Shown here one piece after another: positions 34,534 to 43,986 of a stretch of 64,000 nt of DNA. This stretch comes from Curtobacterium sp. VKM Ac-2865 (GTDB lineage: Bacteria > Actinomycetota > Actinomycetes > Actinomycetales > Microbacteriaceae): assembly GCF_015350905.1 (NCBI RefSeq), contig NZ_JADKRZ010000002.1, positions 372,001 to 436,000 of the forward strand. The letters run 5' to 3'. The notes below the pieces were generated by a model. That model had not been told where the DNA came from. It saw only the letters and a program-made list of their open reading frames with translations, and ran no database searches. Each line of letters opens with the position of its first letter. Position 1 is the first letter of the stretch. The position numbers were made by a program, and so were the translations under genes.

Positions 34534-36123
34534 TCAGGCCGCGGTGAGCTCTGCCTCCGCGCGGTCGGCCTGGGCGTCGTCGCGCAGCATCCGGTCAGCG
34601 GTGCGGAGCGACAGCGCCATGATCGTCAGCGCCGGGTTCGCGATGAGGGAGCTCGGGAACACCGAGTTGTCCACGATCCACAGGTTGGGGACGTCCCACG
34701 ACCGGCCGGCGGCGTCCACGACCGAGCTCGCCGCGTCGGTTCCCATCCGCGCCGTGCCGACGGTGTGCGCCGTGCGGTCGAGCACGCGGACGTCGCGGCC
34801 ACCGGCGGCCTCGACGATCGCGGTCATCGTGCGGACGGCGTGCCGGGTGATCGCGGCCTCGTTGTCGCCCGGCGAGAAGCTGACGCGGGCCTTCGGCACC
34901 CCGTTGCCGTCGAGCTCGTCGGAGAGCACGAGCCGGTTGTCGTCGTACGGCAGGCACTCGGCGTTGATCCCGACGCCGGCCATGTACGGGTAGTCCTGGA
35001 TCGCCCGCACGAGGGCAGCGCCGCGGAGTCCGCCGCCGCGCACGAGTGACGTCGTCAGTGTCTGCGGCTGTGCGCCGAGGCTCTGGATGAGGTACCCCCC
35101 GGCGAAGTCGGCGCCCTCGGGACGGATGAAGTCCTCGGTGATGATCGACGACGGGTAGCCGCGGTACGACCGCATCGACTCGTCGAACTTCGCCCAGACC
35201 TGGGTCGCTCCGTGGGCGGTGAAGTTGCGTCCGACCTGGCCGCTGCTGTTCGCGAGGCCGGTGTGGAGGAGCAGGCGCGGCGTCTCGATCCCGCCGGCTG
35301 CGAGCACGAGGGACCGGCACCGCTGCCGGTGGTCGCGGCCGTCCTGGCGGTAGACGACGGCCTCGACCTCACCGCGGGCGTCGAGCTCGATGCCGTGCAC
35401 GAACGCACCCGGTCGGATCTCGGCGCCGAAGGCCACGGCGGCGGGCAGGTAGGTCGTGTCCATCGAGACCTTCGCGCCGTTCCGGCAGCCCTGGTGGCAG
35501 GACCCGCACGCGACGCACGCCTGCCGCAGGCCGTGGTGCTCCTGCATCCGGTCCTCGGTCGTGAGCCCGACCGGGGCGTCGGTCGCCGTGATCCCGACCT
35601 CGGCGGCACCGCGGATCATCATGTCCGAGGAGGCGTTCCGGGCGGGCGGTCCCATCAGGTACCGGCGCGCGGGGTCCCACGGGTAGTGCGCAGGACCGGC
35701 GACGCCCACGTCGTGCTCGGCCTGCTCGATGTACCGGACCAGGTCGGCGTGCTCGATCGGCCAGTCCTCGCCTTCGCCCGAGTCGGTGCGCAGGTGGATG
35801 TCGTGCTCGTTCGGCCGCGGGGTGAACGCGCCCCAGTGCAGCGTCGACCCGCCGACACCGGTGCCGCTGTTGTTCGGGCCGAACGCCGTGGGAGCGCCGC
35901 CGCCGCTGATGCGCTCGTCCATCCAGTTGATGTCTGCTGGCGCCTCGACCTCGTCCGGGGTGTGGTCACCGGGCTCGGTGTTCGGGCCGGCCTCGAGCGC
36001 GACGACCCGCAGGCCCTTGCGGGCCAGGGTCGCGAGCAGCGGGGCGCCGCCGGCCCCGGTCCCGACGACGACCACGTCGACGATGTCGTCCTCGTCGTAC
36101 CGGCGCTGGTTGGTCAGGTTCAT
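34534..36123 (-). CDS. GMC-family oxidoreductase
   Basis: FAD-dependent dehydrogenase of 529 aa. FAD fold VVVVGTGAGGAPLLATLA (about 17-34), LEAGP, GVGGSTLHWG, and the C-terminal GMC domain with HTVGTARMGTD and NPALTIMALSLRTAD. A cysteine cluster ACVACGSCHQGC in mid-protein is typical of the sugar/gluconate dehydrogenase branch that works with a subunit-3 protein. The partner is the fusion gene upstream, with which it overlaps by 4 nt. Probable reaction: oxidation of a sugar, polyol or sterol-like alcohol; substrate unknown. Confidence 0.88.
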   Translation of the reverse strand: MNLTNQRRYDEDDIVDVVVVGTGAGGAPLLATLARKGLRVVALEAGPNTEPGDHTPDEVEAPADINWMDERISGGGAPTAFGPNNSGTGVGGSTLHWGAFTPRPNEHDIHLRTDSGEGEDWPIEHADLVRYIEQAEHDVGVAGPAHYPWDPARRYLMGPPARNASSDMMIRGAAEVGITATDAPVGLTTEDRMQEHHGLRQACVACGSCHQGCRNGAKVSMDTTYLPAAVAFGAEIRPGAFVHGIELDARGEVEAVVYRQDGRDHRQRCRSLVLAAGGIETPRLLLHTGLANSSGQVGRNFTAHGATQVWAKFDESMRSYRGYPSSIITEDFIRPEGADFAGGYLIQSLGAQPQTLTTSLVRGGGLRGAALVRAIQDYPYMAGVGINAECLPYDDNRLVLSDELDGNGVPKARVSFSPGDNEAAITRHAVRTMTAIVEAAGGRDVRVLDRTAHTVGTARMGTDAASSVVDAAGRSWDVPNLWIVDNSVFPSSLIANPALTIMALSLRTADRMLRDDAQADRAEAELTAA

Positions 36124-37469
36124 CGTGTGGCTCCCGCCGGTTCCCATGCTTCGCGCTGCCCGGCTCCGAGGAGCAGGAAGCCCTGTTTGCGGACGCCGTC
36201 GCCACCGTTGGCGAAGCCGTCGTAGTCGATGTCGGCCATCGTGGCCGGGTGTGTGACCCAGTGCTTCGCCAGGTCGACCGCGGCGTCCTCGGCCCAGGCA
36301 CGGAGCTGCTCGGCGTCGAAGGGGCCGGCTGCCGGGGTGTGCTCGCCCGCGGTGACGGCGTCGAGCACGGTGGCGAAGTGCTCGTCGGACCGTGCGGCTT
36401 CGGGTGCGAGCGCGTCGAGTCCGGCGCGGTAGGCCTCGACGTCCACCGGCAGGCCGTCCGGGCGCCAGCCGTCGCCGAGCCCCGCTGCGAGCTGGGCGTC
36501 GACGCGGAGCGCGAGGTCGATGGACCGGTCGCCGGGCTGTGGCACGACGACGCGGGCGAGCGCCCGGAGCGTCTCGAGCTGCGCGGACGACAGGGCCTTC
36601 GGCGCGGCGCCCGGGTCGTCGGGCAGCGAGCGGACGGCCAGGATGCCGCGGGTCCGAGCGCTGACCCGGGGCGAGGCGAGGATGCGGACGCTCGACGCCG
36701 GGACGACGGGGCTGGGCGCGACACGGCGTTCCCAGAAGGCGCGGATGCGCTGGGCGACCTCGTCGGGACGTTCCCACGGCAGCAGGTGCGCGGCACCGGG
36801 GACGACGTCGAACTCGCCGGCGGTCCAGTGCGGCAGGTTCAGCTCCCGCTGGGCCTCCGGGCCGAGGTCACCGTCGCCCACACCGGCCAGGACCAGTGCC
36901 GGCACCGGGTTCGGCGGGAACTGGGTGGACCAGTCCTCGCGGCTGCCGCGGACCAGCCAGTCGGTCCAGGCACGGGGGTCGGCCCGCTGGACGTCGTGCA
37001 CGGCCATCGCGTGCGGCTCCGGGGGCAGCCGGGAGTCGGTGTTCGCCTCGACGAAGGTGTCGGCCTCGTCCGCGCCGATCTCGCCGTCGGCGGCCCAGCC
37101 GAGCATGGTGGTGCGGCGCTCGTCGTCCATGGGCTCGGGTGAGAGCGGCGACGCGGCGAGCAGGACCACGGCGCGCAGCCCGAACAGGCCGTTCGAGCCG
37201 TCGATCGTCCGCGACGCCACGACCGAGGCGACCTTGCCGCCCATCGAGTGCCCGATCAGCACCCACTCGGTGGCCCCGCTGCGGCCGACCGCCCGCTCGA
37301 CGAGCTCGGCCATCTCCTCGACGGTCGTCCCGGTGACGGCAGAGCTCCGGCCGAAGCCGGGCAGGTCGATGCCGATCAGGTCGAGGGTGCCAGCGAGTCG
37401 GGCGCGGAGCGTCGCGAACTCCTCGGAACTCGACCCGAGGGCGTGGAGGCAGAACGCAGTTGCCGTCAT
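36120..37469 (-). CDS. Fusion: alpha/beta-hydrolase plus gluconate 2-dehydrogenase subunit 3-like domain
   Basis: Two-part protein of 449 aa. Residues about 1-250 form an alpha/beta-hydrolase with nucleophile elbow GHSMGG (Ser75) and His228 in PGAAHLLPW. Residues about 290-449 (SSAQLETLRALARVVVPQPG onward, ending KQGFLLLGAGQREAWEP) resemble subunit 3 of gluconate 2-dehydrogenase, which normally is a separate small, often exported subunit. No signal peptide is seen. Translationally coupled to the GMC gene, so hydrolysis (ester or lactone) and oxidation may act on the same compound. Domain boundaries are approximate. Confidence 0.82.
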   Translation of the reverse strand: MTATAFCLHALGSSSEEFATLRARLAGTLDLIGIDLPGFGRSSAVTGTTVEEMAELVERAVGRSGATEWVLIGHSMGGKVASVVASRTIDGSNGLFGLRAVVLLAASPLSPEPMDDERRTTMLGWAADGEIGADEADTFVEANTDSRLPPEPHAMAVHDVQRADPRAWTDWLVRGSREDWSTQFPPNPVPALVLAGVGDGDLGPEAQRELNLPHWTAGEFDVVPGAAHLLPWERPDEVAQRIRAFWERRVAPSPVVPASSVRILASPRVSARTRGILAVRSLPDDPGAAPKALSSAQLETLRALARVVVPQPGDRSIDLALRVDAQLAAGLGDGWRPDGLPVDVEAYRAGLDALAPEAARSDEHFATVLDAVTAGEHTPAAGPFDAEQLRAWAEDAAVDLAKHWVTHPATMADIDYDGFANGGDGVRKQGFLLLGAGQREAWEPAGATR

Positions 37470-37576
37470 CCCTCGTTTCTACGGTGCCGAGGGCGCTCGC
37501 TCCCAGCGCGCCTGTACCCCACAGCCCGCGACGGCGACGGTCTCCGTAGGACACGTGACGCTCGTTTGTTACGGGC

Positions 37577-37628
37577 GCGAGACGATCTCGCAGGACGCAG
37601 GCGCACCCGGGTGTCCCTTCGGTAGGTT
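37577..37628 (+). promoter_or_regulatory. Promoter region of the amidoligase operon
   Basis: GCGAGACGATCTCGC (37577-37591) is a dyad with 6-bp arms and a 3-bp centre. TAGGTT at 37623-37628 lies 6 nt before the ATG at 37635, a leaderless -10 arrangement. The dyad is about 30 bp upstream of that hexamer, a reasonable operator position. Confidence 0.4.
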
Positions 37629-37634
37629 CCAGAC

Positions 37635-40184
37635 ATGAGTGCAGAGCTGACGCTCGGCGCCGAGGAAGAGCTGCACCTCATCGACCTCGAGTCCGGCCGA
37701 CTTTCCGCGAAGGCCCCCCGCCTTCTCCCCAAGCTGCCAGCCGATCGCTTCGGCGCCGAACTGCAGCGCACGACCATCGAGACGAACACCCCGGTGGTGA
37801 CGACGCTCGACGACCTGCGGCGGGTGATCGTCGACCTGCGGAGCGAGCTCTCCGCGGCCATCGCCCCGGCGGGTGTCACCATCGCCGCGGTCGGCACGGC
37901 GCCCCGGTCCGAGTACGCCGACTTCGAACTGACCTCGGGTGGCCGCTACGGCCGCATGCAGGAGCAGTACCGGATGCTCGTCGACGAACAGCTCATCTGC
38001 GGCCTGCAGGTGCACGTCGGGGTGAGCGACCGCGACCTGGCGGTGCAGATCGCCCAGCGTGTGGCTCCGGTGCTCCCGGTGCTGCTGGCGCTCAGCGCGT
38101 CGAGTCCGTTCTGGAACGGGCAGGACACCGGGTACGCGTCCTTCCGGAGCATCATCTGGCAGCGCTGGCCGTCCGCCGGCAGCTTCGGGCGGGTCGAGGA
38201 CGCCGCCGAGTACGACCGCGTGCTCGACGACCTCATCGCCTCGGGCGTGATCGCGGACAAGAAGATGGCGTACTTCGACGTGCGGCCGTCCTCGCACGCC
38301 CCGACGCTCGAGCTCCGGGTCTGCGACGCCACCCCCGTCGTCGACGACGCGGTCCTGATCGCCGGGCTGTTCCGCGCATCGGTCCGTCGTGCTGAGCTCG
38401 CGATCGAGTCCGGCGCCGAGTGCCATCCCCGGAGCGAACCGCTGCACCGTGCGGCGATGTGGCAGGCGGCGCGCAGCGGGCTCAGCGGCGAACTGCTCGG
38501 CCTCGGTCAGCACCCGGAGCGGCTGCCCGCCGAGGTCGCCGTCCGTCAGCTCGTCTCCCGCCTGCGCCCGGAGCTCGAGGAGCTCGGCGACTGGGGCACC
38601 GTGAGCAGCCTGCTCGAGGACACCCTGGCGCGCGGCAACTCCACCGACCGGCAGCGCACGGCGTACGCCGAGCGCGGGGAGCTCGACGACGTCGTGGCCC
38701 AGGTCGTCGAGGACACCGCCGGCACGCCGTCCGGCCGTGACGAGCACCCGACCGTCGCGATCCCGTCGTACCGGGTCCGTGCCGGTGACGAAGCCGTCGG
38801 CCCCGGTGCCCGTCCCCGTCCGGCCTTCCGCGACCTGGCCGCGTTCTTCCGCGGCTGGGACGCCGACGCGACCATCGAGCACTGCACCGCCCGCGACGTC
38901 TGGACGCGCGAGCACGAGGTCGGGTTCGTCGTCGACGGCGGCGTGCAGCAGTTCGGCTGCGACCTCGTCCCCCGCACGGTCAGTGCGTACGAGTGGGCGC
39001 AGCTGGAGCAGGGTCTCGGGCAGCGGGCACGGGCGATCGAGCTGTTCCTCCGCGACGCCTACGGTCCACGCCGGATCGTGGCCGACGGCGCGATGGACGA
39101 GCACGACGTGGTCGGCAAGAACGGCTGGGACGCGGACGCCGAGCGCCTCCCGCAGCACGCCGTCCGCGCCCCGGTGATGGGCTTCGACCTGGTCCGCAAC
39201 GAGTTCGGCGGCTGGCGGGTGCTCGAGGACAACGTCCGCTCGCCCTCAGGTGTCGCGTACGGCCTGGCGCTCCGCGAGCTGATGGACGACGTGGTGCCCG
39301 ACGCACCGCGGCCCGACCGACTCCGCGACCCGTCCGGCGTCCCGGCGCTCCTCCGCGAGACCCTGCGGCGGAACGCCGCTGCCGTGACCGGCAACCAGGA
39401 CCCGGTCCTGGCACTGGTGACGGACGGCCCCGCCGCCGGCGCCTGGTACGAGCACCGCCGCCTGTCCGACGGGGCCGGGATGCGCCTCCTGACCGAGTCG
39501 GACCTGACCGTCCGGGACGGCCACGTCGTCGAGGCGGCGACCGGCGACGTGCTGGACGCGCTGTACCTGCGGGTCGACCGCGACGTTCGCGCCCTGACGA
39601 GCGACCACGCGCCGGACCTCGGCGCGCAGGTCCTCGACGCGGCCGCGGCGGGTCGCGTCTACCTGGCCAACGCGCCCGGCAACGCCCTCGTCGACGACAA
39701 GGCGATGTACGTCAACGTGCCGGACCTGATCTGGTACTACCTCGAGGAGAAGCCGCTGCTCGAGTCCGTGCCGACCTACCGCACCAGCATCGAGGGCGAG
39801 CGGCTGTCCGTGCTCGACCGCGTCGGGGAGCTCGTGACGAAGCCCGTCGACGGCGAGGGCGGGCGCGGTGTCCTCATCGGGCCGAGCGCGAGTGCGCCCG
39901 AGGTCGCCGAACGCCGGCGGGAGATCGCGGCGGACCCGGCCGGCTGGGTCGGACAAGAGGTCGTGCAGCTCTCGTCGCACCCGACCATCGGTCCGGCGGG
40001 ACTCGACCCGCGGCACGTCGACCTGCGCGCGTTCGTCTACGTCACGGGCACCGGTCCGGACGACACCCACCTCGCCGACGTCGCACTCACCCGCGTCGCA
40101 CCCGAGGGCAGCATGGTCGTGAACTCCTCGCGGGGCGGCGGCGCGAAGGACACCTGGATCATCGGGACGACAGGGGAACGCTGA
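37635..40184 (+). CDS. Fusion: YbdK-type carboxylate-amine ligase plus circularly permuted ATP-grasp
   Basis: Protein of 849 aa. Residues about 4-370 form a glutamate-cysteine ligase 2 (GCS2/YbdK) domain starting LGAEEELHLID and including QRTTIETNTPVV and LELRVCDATPVVDD. Residues about 395-845 are a circularly permuted ATP-grasp, with LEQGLGQRARAIELFLRDAY, GGWRVLEDNVRSPSGVAYG, YVNVPDLIWYYL, KPVDGEGGRGV and SSRGGGAKDTWI. Both folds make amide or peptide bonds with ATP. A single polypeptide carrying both suggests two successive condensations. The stop overlaps the next ATG by 1 nt (TGATG). Product unknown. Confidence 0.88.
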   Translation: MSAELTLGAEEELHLIDLESGRLSAKAPRLLPKLPADRFGAELQRTTIETNTPVVTTLDDLRRVIVDLRSELSAAIAPAGVTIAAVGTAPRSEYADFELTSGGRYGRMQEQYRMLVDEQLICGLQVHVGVSDRDLAVQIAQRVAPVLPVLLALSASSPFWNGQDTGYASFRSIIWQRWPSAGSFGRVEDAAEYDRVLDDLIASGVIADKKMAYFDVRPSSHAPTLELRVCDATPVVDDAVLIAGLFRASVRRAELAIESGAECHPRSEPLHRAAMWQAARSGLSGELLGLGQHPERLPAEVAVRQLVSRLRPELEELGDWGTVSSLLEDTLARGNSTDRQRTAYAERGELDDVVAQVVEDTAGTPSGRDEHPTVAIPSYRVRAGDEAVGPGARPRPAFRDLAAFFRGWDADATIEHCTARDVWTREHEVGFVVDGGVQQFGCDLVPRTVSAYEWAQLEQGLGQRARAIELFLRDAYGPRRIVADGAMDEHDVVGKNGWDADAERLPQHAVRAPVMGFDLVRNEFGGWRVLEDNVRSPSGVAYGLALRELMDDVVPDAPRPDRLRDPSGVPALLRETLRRNAAAVTGNQDPVLALVTDGPAAGAWYEHRRLSDGAGMRLLTESDLTVRDGHVVEAATGDVLDALYLRVDRDVRALTSDHAPDLGAQVLDAAAAGRVYLANAPGNALVDDKAMYVNVPDLIWYYLEEKPLLESVPTYRTSIEGERLSVLDRVGELVTKPVDGEGGRGVLIGPSASAPEVAERRREIAADPAGWVGQEVVQLSSHPTIGPAGLDPRHVDLRAFVYVTGTGPDDTHLADVALTRVAPEGSMVVNSSRGGGAKDTWIIGTTGER

Positions 40185-41995
40185 TGTGCGGGCTCGCGGG
40201 CGAGATCCGGTTCGACGGCACCGCTCCCGACGTCGGGGCGGTCGCGCGGATGACGGCGTGCCTGGCGCACCGCGGTCCCGACGGCGACGGACTCTGGGCA
40301 CGCGGGCCGGTGGCCCTCGGGCACCGTCGGCTGTCGATCGTGGACCTGTCGACCGCCGGTGCGCAGCCGATGGTCGTGCCGCGGCTCGGCCTGACGATCA
40401 CCTACAACGGCATGGTCTACAACTACCGGCAGCTGCGCGACGAACTACACGGCAAGGGCCACACCTTCTTCTCGACGTCCGACACCGAGGTGATCGTCAC
40501 CGCGTACGCCGAGTGGGGCACCGCGTTCGTCGAGCACCTGATCGGGATGTTCGCCATCGCGATCTGGGAGCACGGCAGCGGGCGGCTCGTCCTGGCGCGC
40601 GACCGACTCGGCATCAAGCCGCTCTACGTCGCCGCGGTGCCCGGCGGCCTGCGGTTCGCCAGCTCGCTGCCCGCGATCCTCGCCGGTGACCGGAACGACG
40701 CCGGCACCTCCGCGCACGCCGTCGACACCTCGGTCGACCCGGTCGCGCTGGCGTCGTACATGACCTTCCACTCGATCGTCCCGGCACCGCGCACGATCCT
40801 GTCCGGCGTCGGCAAGCTCCCGCCCGCGACCGTGCGGGTCGTCGAGCCCGACGGCACCAGCACGGACACCACCTACTGGGAGCCGCGCTTCGAGCGCGAC
40901 CCCGCGAAGGCGGACTGGTCCGACGCGGACTGGCAGCAGGCCTTCATCGACTCGCTCCGCACGGCCGTCGAGCGCCGCATGGTCGCCGACGTGCCGGTCG
41001 GTGTGCTGCTCTCCGGCGGCATCGACTCGTCCCTCGTGGTCGCGCTGCTCGCCGAGGCCGGCCAGCAGGACCTCGCCACGTTCAGCATCGGCTTCGAGTC
41101 GGCCGGCGGGGAGTCCGGCGACGAGTTCGAGTACTCCGACGAGGTCGCGCGCCACTTCGGCACCGACCACCACCGGATCCGGATCCCCTCCGACCGCCTG
41201 CTCGACGGCATCGACGGGTCGATCGCCGCGATGAGCGAACCGATGGTCAGCCACGACTGCGTGGCGTTCTGGCTGCTGTCGCAGGAGGTCTCGCAGCACG
41301 TCAAGGTCGTGCAGTCCGGCCAGGGCGCCGACGAGGTCCTCGGCGGCTACAGCTGGTACCCGCCGCTCGCCGACGTCCCGCGCGACCAGGCCGCCGAGGC
41401 GTACCGGTCCGTCTTCATGGACCGCCGGTGGGCGTCCCTGCAGGACCTGCTCGGGGAGCGCTGGCGGAGCGACGACGACACCCCGTCGGCCTTCGTCGAC
41501 CAGGAGTTCGCCCGCCCAGGAGCCGAGACGAGCGTCGACGCCGCGCTGCGGAGCGACACCACGATCATGCTCGTGGACGACCCGGTGAAGCGCGTCGACA
41601 ACATGACCATGGCGTGGGGACTCGAGGCCCGCGTGCCGTTCCTGGACCACGAGTTCGTCGAGCTCGCCGGCCAGATCCCGCCGGCGCTCAAGCTCGCCGA
41701 CGGCGGCAAGGGCGTCATGAAGCGCGCGGCGCGCGGCATCGTCCCCGACGCCGTCATCGACCGCACCAAGGGCTACTTCCCGGTGCCGGCGATCCGGCAG
41801 CTCGAGGGCCCGTACCTGGAACGGGTCCGCCAGGCCCTGCACGCCCCGGAGGCGCGGGAACGCGGGCTCTTCGACCCGGGTACGGTCGAGCGGATGCTCC
41901 AGGACCCGAACACGACCAGGACCGAGATCGGCGCGAACGCACTGTGGCAGCTCGGCCTGATCGAGATGTGGCTGCAGCAGCAGGGGGTGCGGTGA
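40184..41995 (+). CDS. Asparagine synthetase-like amidotransferase
   Basis: Class II (Ntn) glutamine amidotransferase plus synthetase of 603 aa. The N-terminal MCGLAGEIRF provides nucleophile Cys2; the C-terminal AMP-forming domain has the PP-loop LLSGGIDSSLV and GQGADEVLGGY. Length and organisation resemble the N-acetylglutaminylglutamine amidotransferases better than free-standing AsnB, and the ligase fusion immediately upstream supports amidation of a small peptide. Translationally coupled on both sides. Confidence 0.87.
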   Translation: MCGLAGEIRFDGTAPDVGAVARMTACLAHRGPDGDGLWARGPVALGHRRLSIVDLSTAGAQPMVVPRLGLTITYNGMVYNYRQLRDELHGKGHTFFSTSDTEVIVTAYAEWGTAFVEHLIGMFAIAIWEHGSGRLVLARDRLGIKPLYVAAVPGGLRFASSLPAILAGDRNDAGTSAHAVDTSVDPVALASYMTFHSIVPAPRTILSGVGKLPPATVRVVEPDGTSTDTTYWEPRFERDPAKADWSDADWQQAFIDSLRTAVERRMVADVPVGVLLSGGIDSSLVVALLAEAGQQDLATFSIGFESAGGESGDEFEYSDEVARHFGTDHHRIRIPSDRLLDGIDGSIAAMSEPMVSHDCVAFWLLSQEVSQHVKVVQSGQGADEVLGGYSWYPPLADVPRDQAAEAYRSVFMDRRWASLQDLLGERWRSDDDTPSAFVDQEFARPGAETSVDAALRSDTTIMLVDDPVKRVDNMTMAWGLEARVPFLDHEFVELAGQIPPALKLADGGKGVMKRAARGIVPDAVIDRTKGYFPVPAIRQLEGPYLERVRQALHAPEARERGLFDPGTVERMLQDPNTTRTEIGANALWQLGLIEMWLQQQGVR

Positions 41996-43944
41996 GCGAG
42001 ACCCGGCCGGGAGGCTCGACCTCCGTCGCACCCGCACCGCACGTCCGGTCCGTGGCCGGCTCCGACTCCGTGGCCGGCTCCGCCGCTGACCTCGGCGAGC
42101 GGCTCACCGCCGCCTGGGGCTCGTGGGGCCCGACCATGACACGGAACGCCCGCCGTGTGGCCTTCGTCAGCGACCGACACGGCACGCCCGAGGTCTTCGT
42201 GCAGGACGTCGTCGTCGACGGACCCCTGCCCGAGCCGACCCGGATCACGCTGAGCGACGACCCCGTCATCCGCGTCTCGTGGTCGTCCGACGGCGAGTGG
42301 CTCGCCGTGGCCATCGCGACCGACGGCGGCGTGAAGCAGCAGGTCTGGGTGGTCCGACCCGACGGCACCGACCCCGCGCAGATCGCCGGGTCCCGGTACC
42401 AGCACGCCGAACTCGGGCCGTGGAGCCGCAGCGGGCACCGGGTGGTCATCACGCTGCCCTCCACCGAGGCCGACCAGCCCGCCCGCGCCTACCTCGTCGA
42501 CCCCGTGTCCGGCGACCGCGACGACCTGGCCCTCGGCGAGCTCATCCACGTCCTCGACCTCTCCGTCGAGGAGCGCCTCGTGGTGCTGCGCGACGGGCAG
42601 CGCGGCCGCGAGTTCGTCGTCGTCGTGGACCGCCTCACCGACGAGGACCACCCGCTCCTCATCGACCCGCCGTCCGGCTCGGCCGAGATCGCCTTCATGC
42701 GCCCGTCGCCCGCCAGCGAGACCAGCCCGCTCGTCGCCTACGTCGCCACCGAGGCCGGCGCACCCCGACGCCAGCTCGTCGCGCAGCCCGTCGGCCCGCA
42801 CGGGTGGCGCGGACGACCCAGGAGCATCGTCGCCCGACCCGACGGCGAACTCGAGTTCCTGGACGCCGACGACGCCGGCCGCACGGTGCTGCTCGGCTGG
42901 AACGTCGACGGCCGCAGCGAGCTCGAGCTCATCAACACGCACGACGCCTCGCGCACCCCCGTGCCCGACCTGCCCGGCGAGGTCGTCACGGACCCCGTGC
43001 TCAGCCGTGACGGCCGGAGCGTCCTGCTCGCGGTGGAGGGGCCGACCCACCCGCGGGAGCTCTGGCGCCTCGACACGAACGCCCTGACCTGGAGCCGCGT
43101 CACCGACGTGCCCGACCTGCCCGCTGTCGCTCTCGTCGAGCCGACGCTGGAACGCGTGCGGGCACGGGACGGACTCGAGCTGACCGGGTGGCTGTACCGG
43201 GCGGTGGAGCCGGCCGTGTCGTCGACCGGGACCGGCGTCGGGACGGGGGTCGAGCCTCCAGTCCGCGCAGCGATGATCCACCTGCACGGCGGACCGGAGT
43301 CGCAGGAGCGGCCGACGTTCTCCGCGCAGCACCAGGCGCTCGCCGCGGCGGGCATCACGGTGTTCGCCCCGAACATCCGTGGCTCGTCCGGGTCCGGGCA
43401 CGAGTTCGTGCACGCCGACGACCTCGGGCTGCGGTGGAACGCGCTCGCGGACGTCGTCGACTGCGCCAGGTGGCTCGTGACGAACGACCTGGCCGACCGG
43501 TCCCGCGTGGCGGTCGAGGGCCGCTCCTACGGCGGCTACGCCACGCTCGCGTCCCTGGCCTTCACGCCCGACGTGTTCGCGGCCGGGGTCATGGTGTGCG
43601 GGATGAGCGACTTCGCCACGTTCTACCGGGACACCGAGCCGTGGATCGCGGCAGCGGCGGCGACGAAGTACGGCCACCCCGTGGACGACGCCGCACTGCT
43701 GGAGGCCCTGTCGCCGATGCGGGCGATCGACGAGGTCACGGCGCCGCTGCTCGTCGTGCACGGCGAACTCGACACGAACGTGCCGATCGGCGAGGCGCAC
43801 CAGGTCGTCGCCGCGCTGCGGGAGCGGTCGCACGACGTCGGCTACCTGGAGCTCGCGGGCGAGGGGCACGAGTACCGCCGTCGGTCGTCCCAGGCGCTGC
43901 TCGTGCGGCGCATGGTCGAGTTCCTGGCGTCCCGCCTGGCGTGA
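41992..43944 (+). CDS. S9 family (prolyl oligopeptidase-type) peptidase
   Basis: Serine peptidase of 650 aa. Residues about 30-370 are a seven-bladed beta-propeller-like region (repeats such as VSWSSDGEWLAVAI); the C-terminal alpha/beta-hydrolase holds nucleophile Ser512 in GRSYGG, an Asp in HGELDTNVPIG and His in GEGHEY. No signal peptide, so cytosolic. GTG start at 41992 overlaps the previous stop. S9 enzymes cleave short or N-blocked peptides, making product turnover or proofreading of the amidoligase product plausible. Confidence 0.88.
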   Translation: MSETRPGGSTSVAPAPHVRSVAGSDSVAGSAADLGERLTAAWGSWGPTMTRNARRVAFVSDRHGTPEVFVQDVVVDGPLPEPTRITLSDDPVIRVSWSSDGEWLAVAIATDGGVKQQVWVVRPDGTDPAQIAGSRYQHAELGPWSRSGHRVVITLPSTEADQPARAYLVDPVSGDRDDLALGELIHVLDLSVEERLVVLRDGQRGREFVVVVDRLTDEDHPLLIDPPSGSAEIAFMRPSPASETSPLVAYVATEAGAPRRQLVAQPVGPHGWRGRPRSIVARPDGELEFLDADDAGRTVLLGWNVDGRSELELINTHDASRTPVPDLPGEVVTDPVLSRDGRSVLLAVEGPTHPRELWRLDTNALTWSRVTDVPDLPAVALVEPTLERVRARDGLELTGWLYRAVEPAVSSTGTGVGTGVEPPVRAAMIHLHGGPESQERPTFSAQHQALAAAGITVFAPNIRGSSGSGHEFVHADDLGLRWNALADVVDCARWLVTNDLADRSRVAVEGRSYGGYATLASLAFTPDVFAAGVMVCGMSDFATFYRDTEPWIAAAAATKYGHPVDDAALLEALSPMRAIDEVTAPLLVVHGELDTNVPIGEAHQVVAALRERSHDVGYLELAGEGHEYRRRSSQALLVRRMVEFLASRLA

Positions 43945-43986
43945 GCGGGTGCGGCCGCGCATCGTGGATTCTCTAGGATCGAGGGC

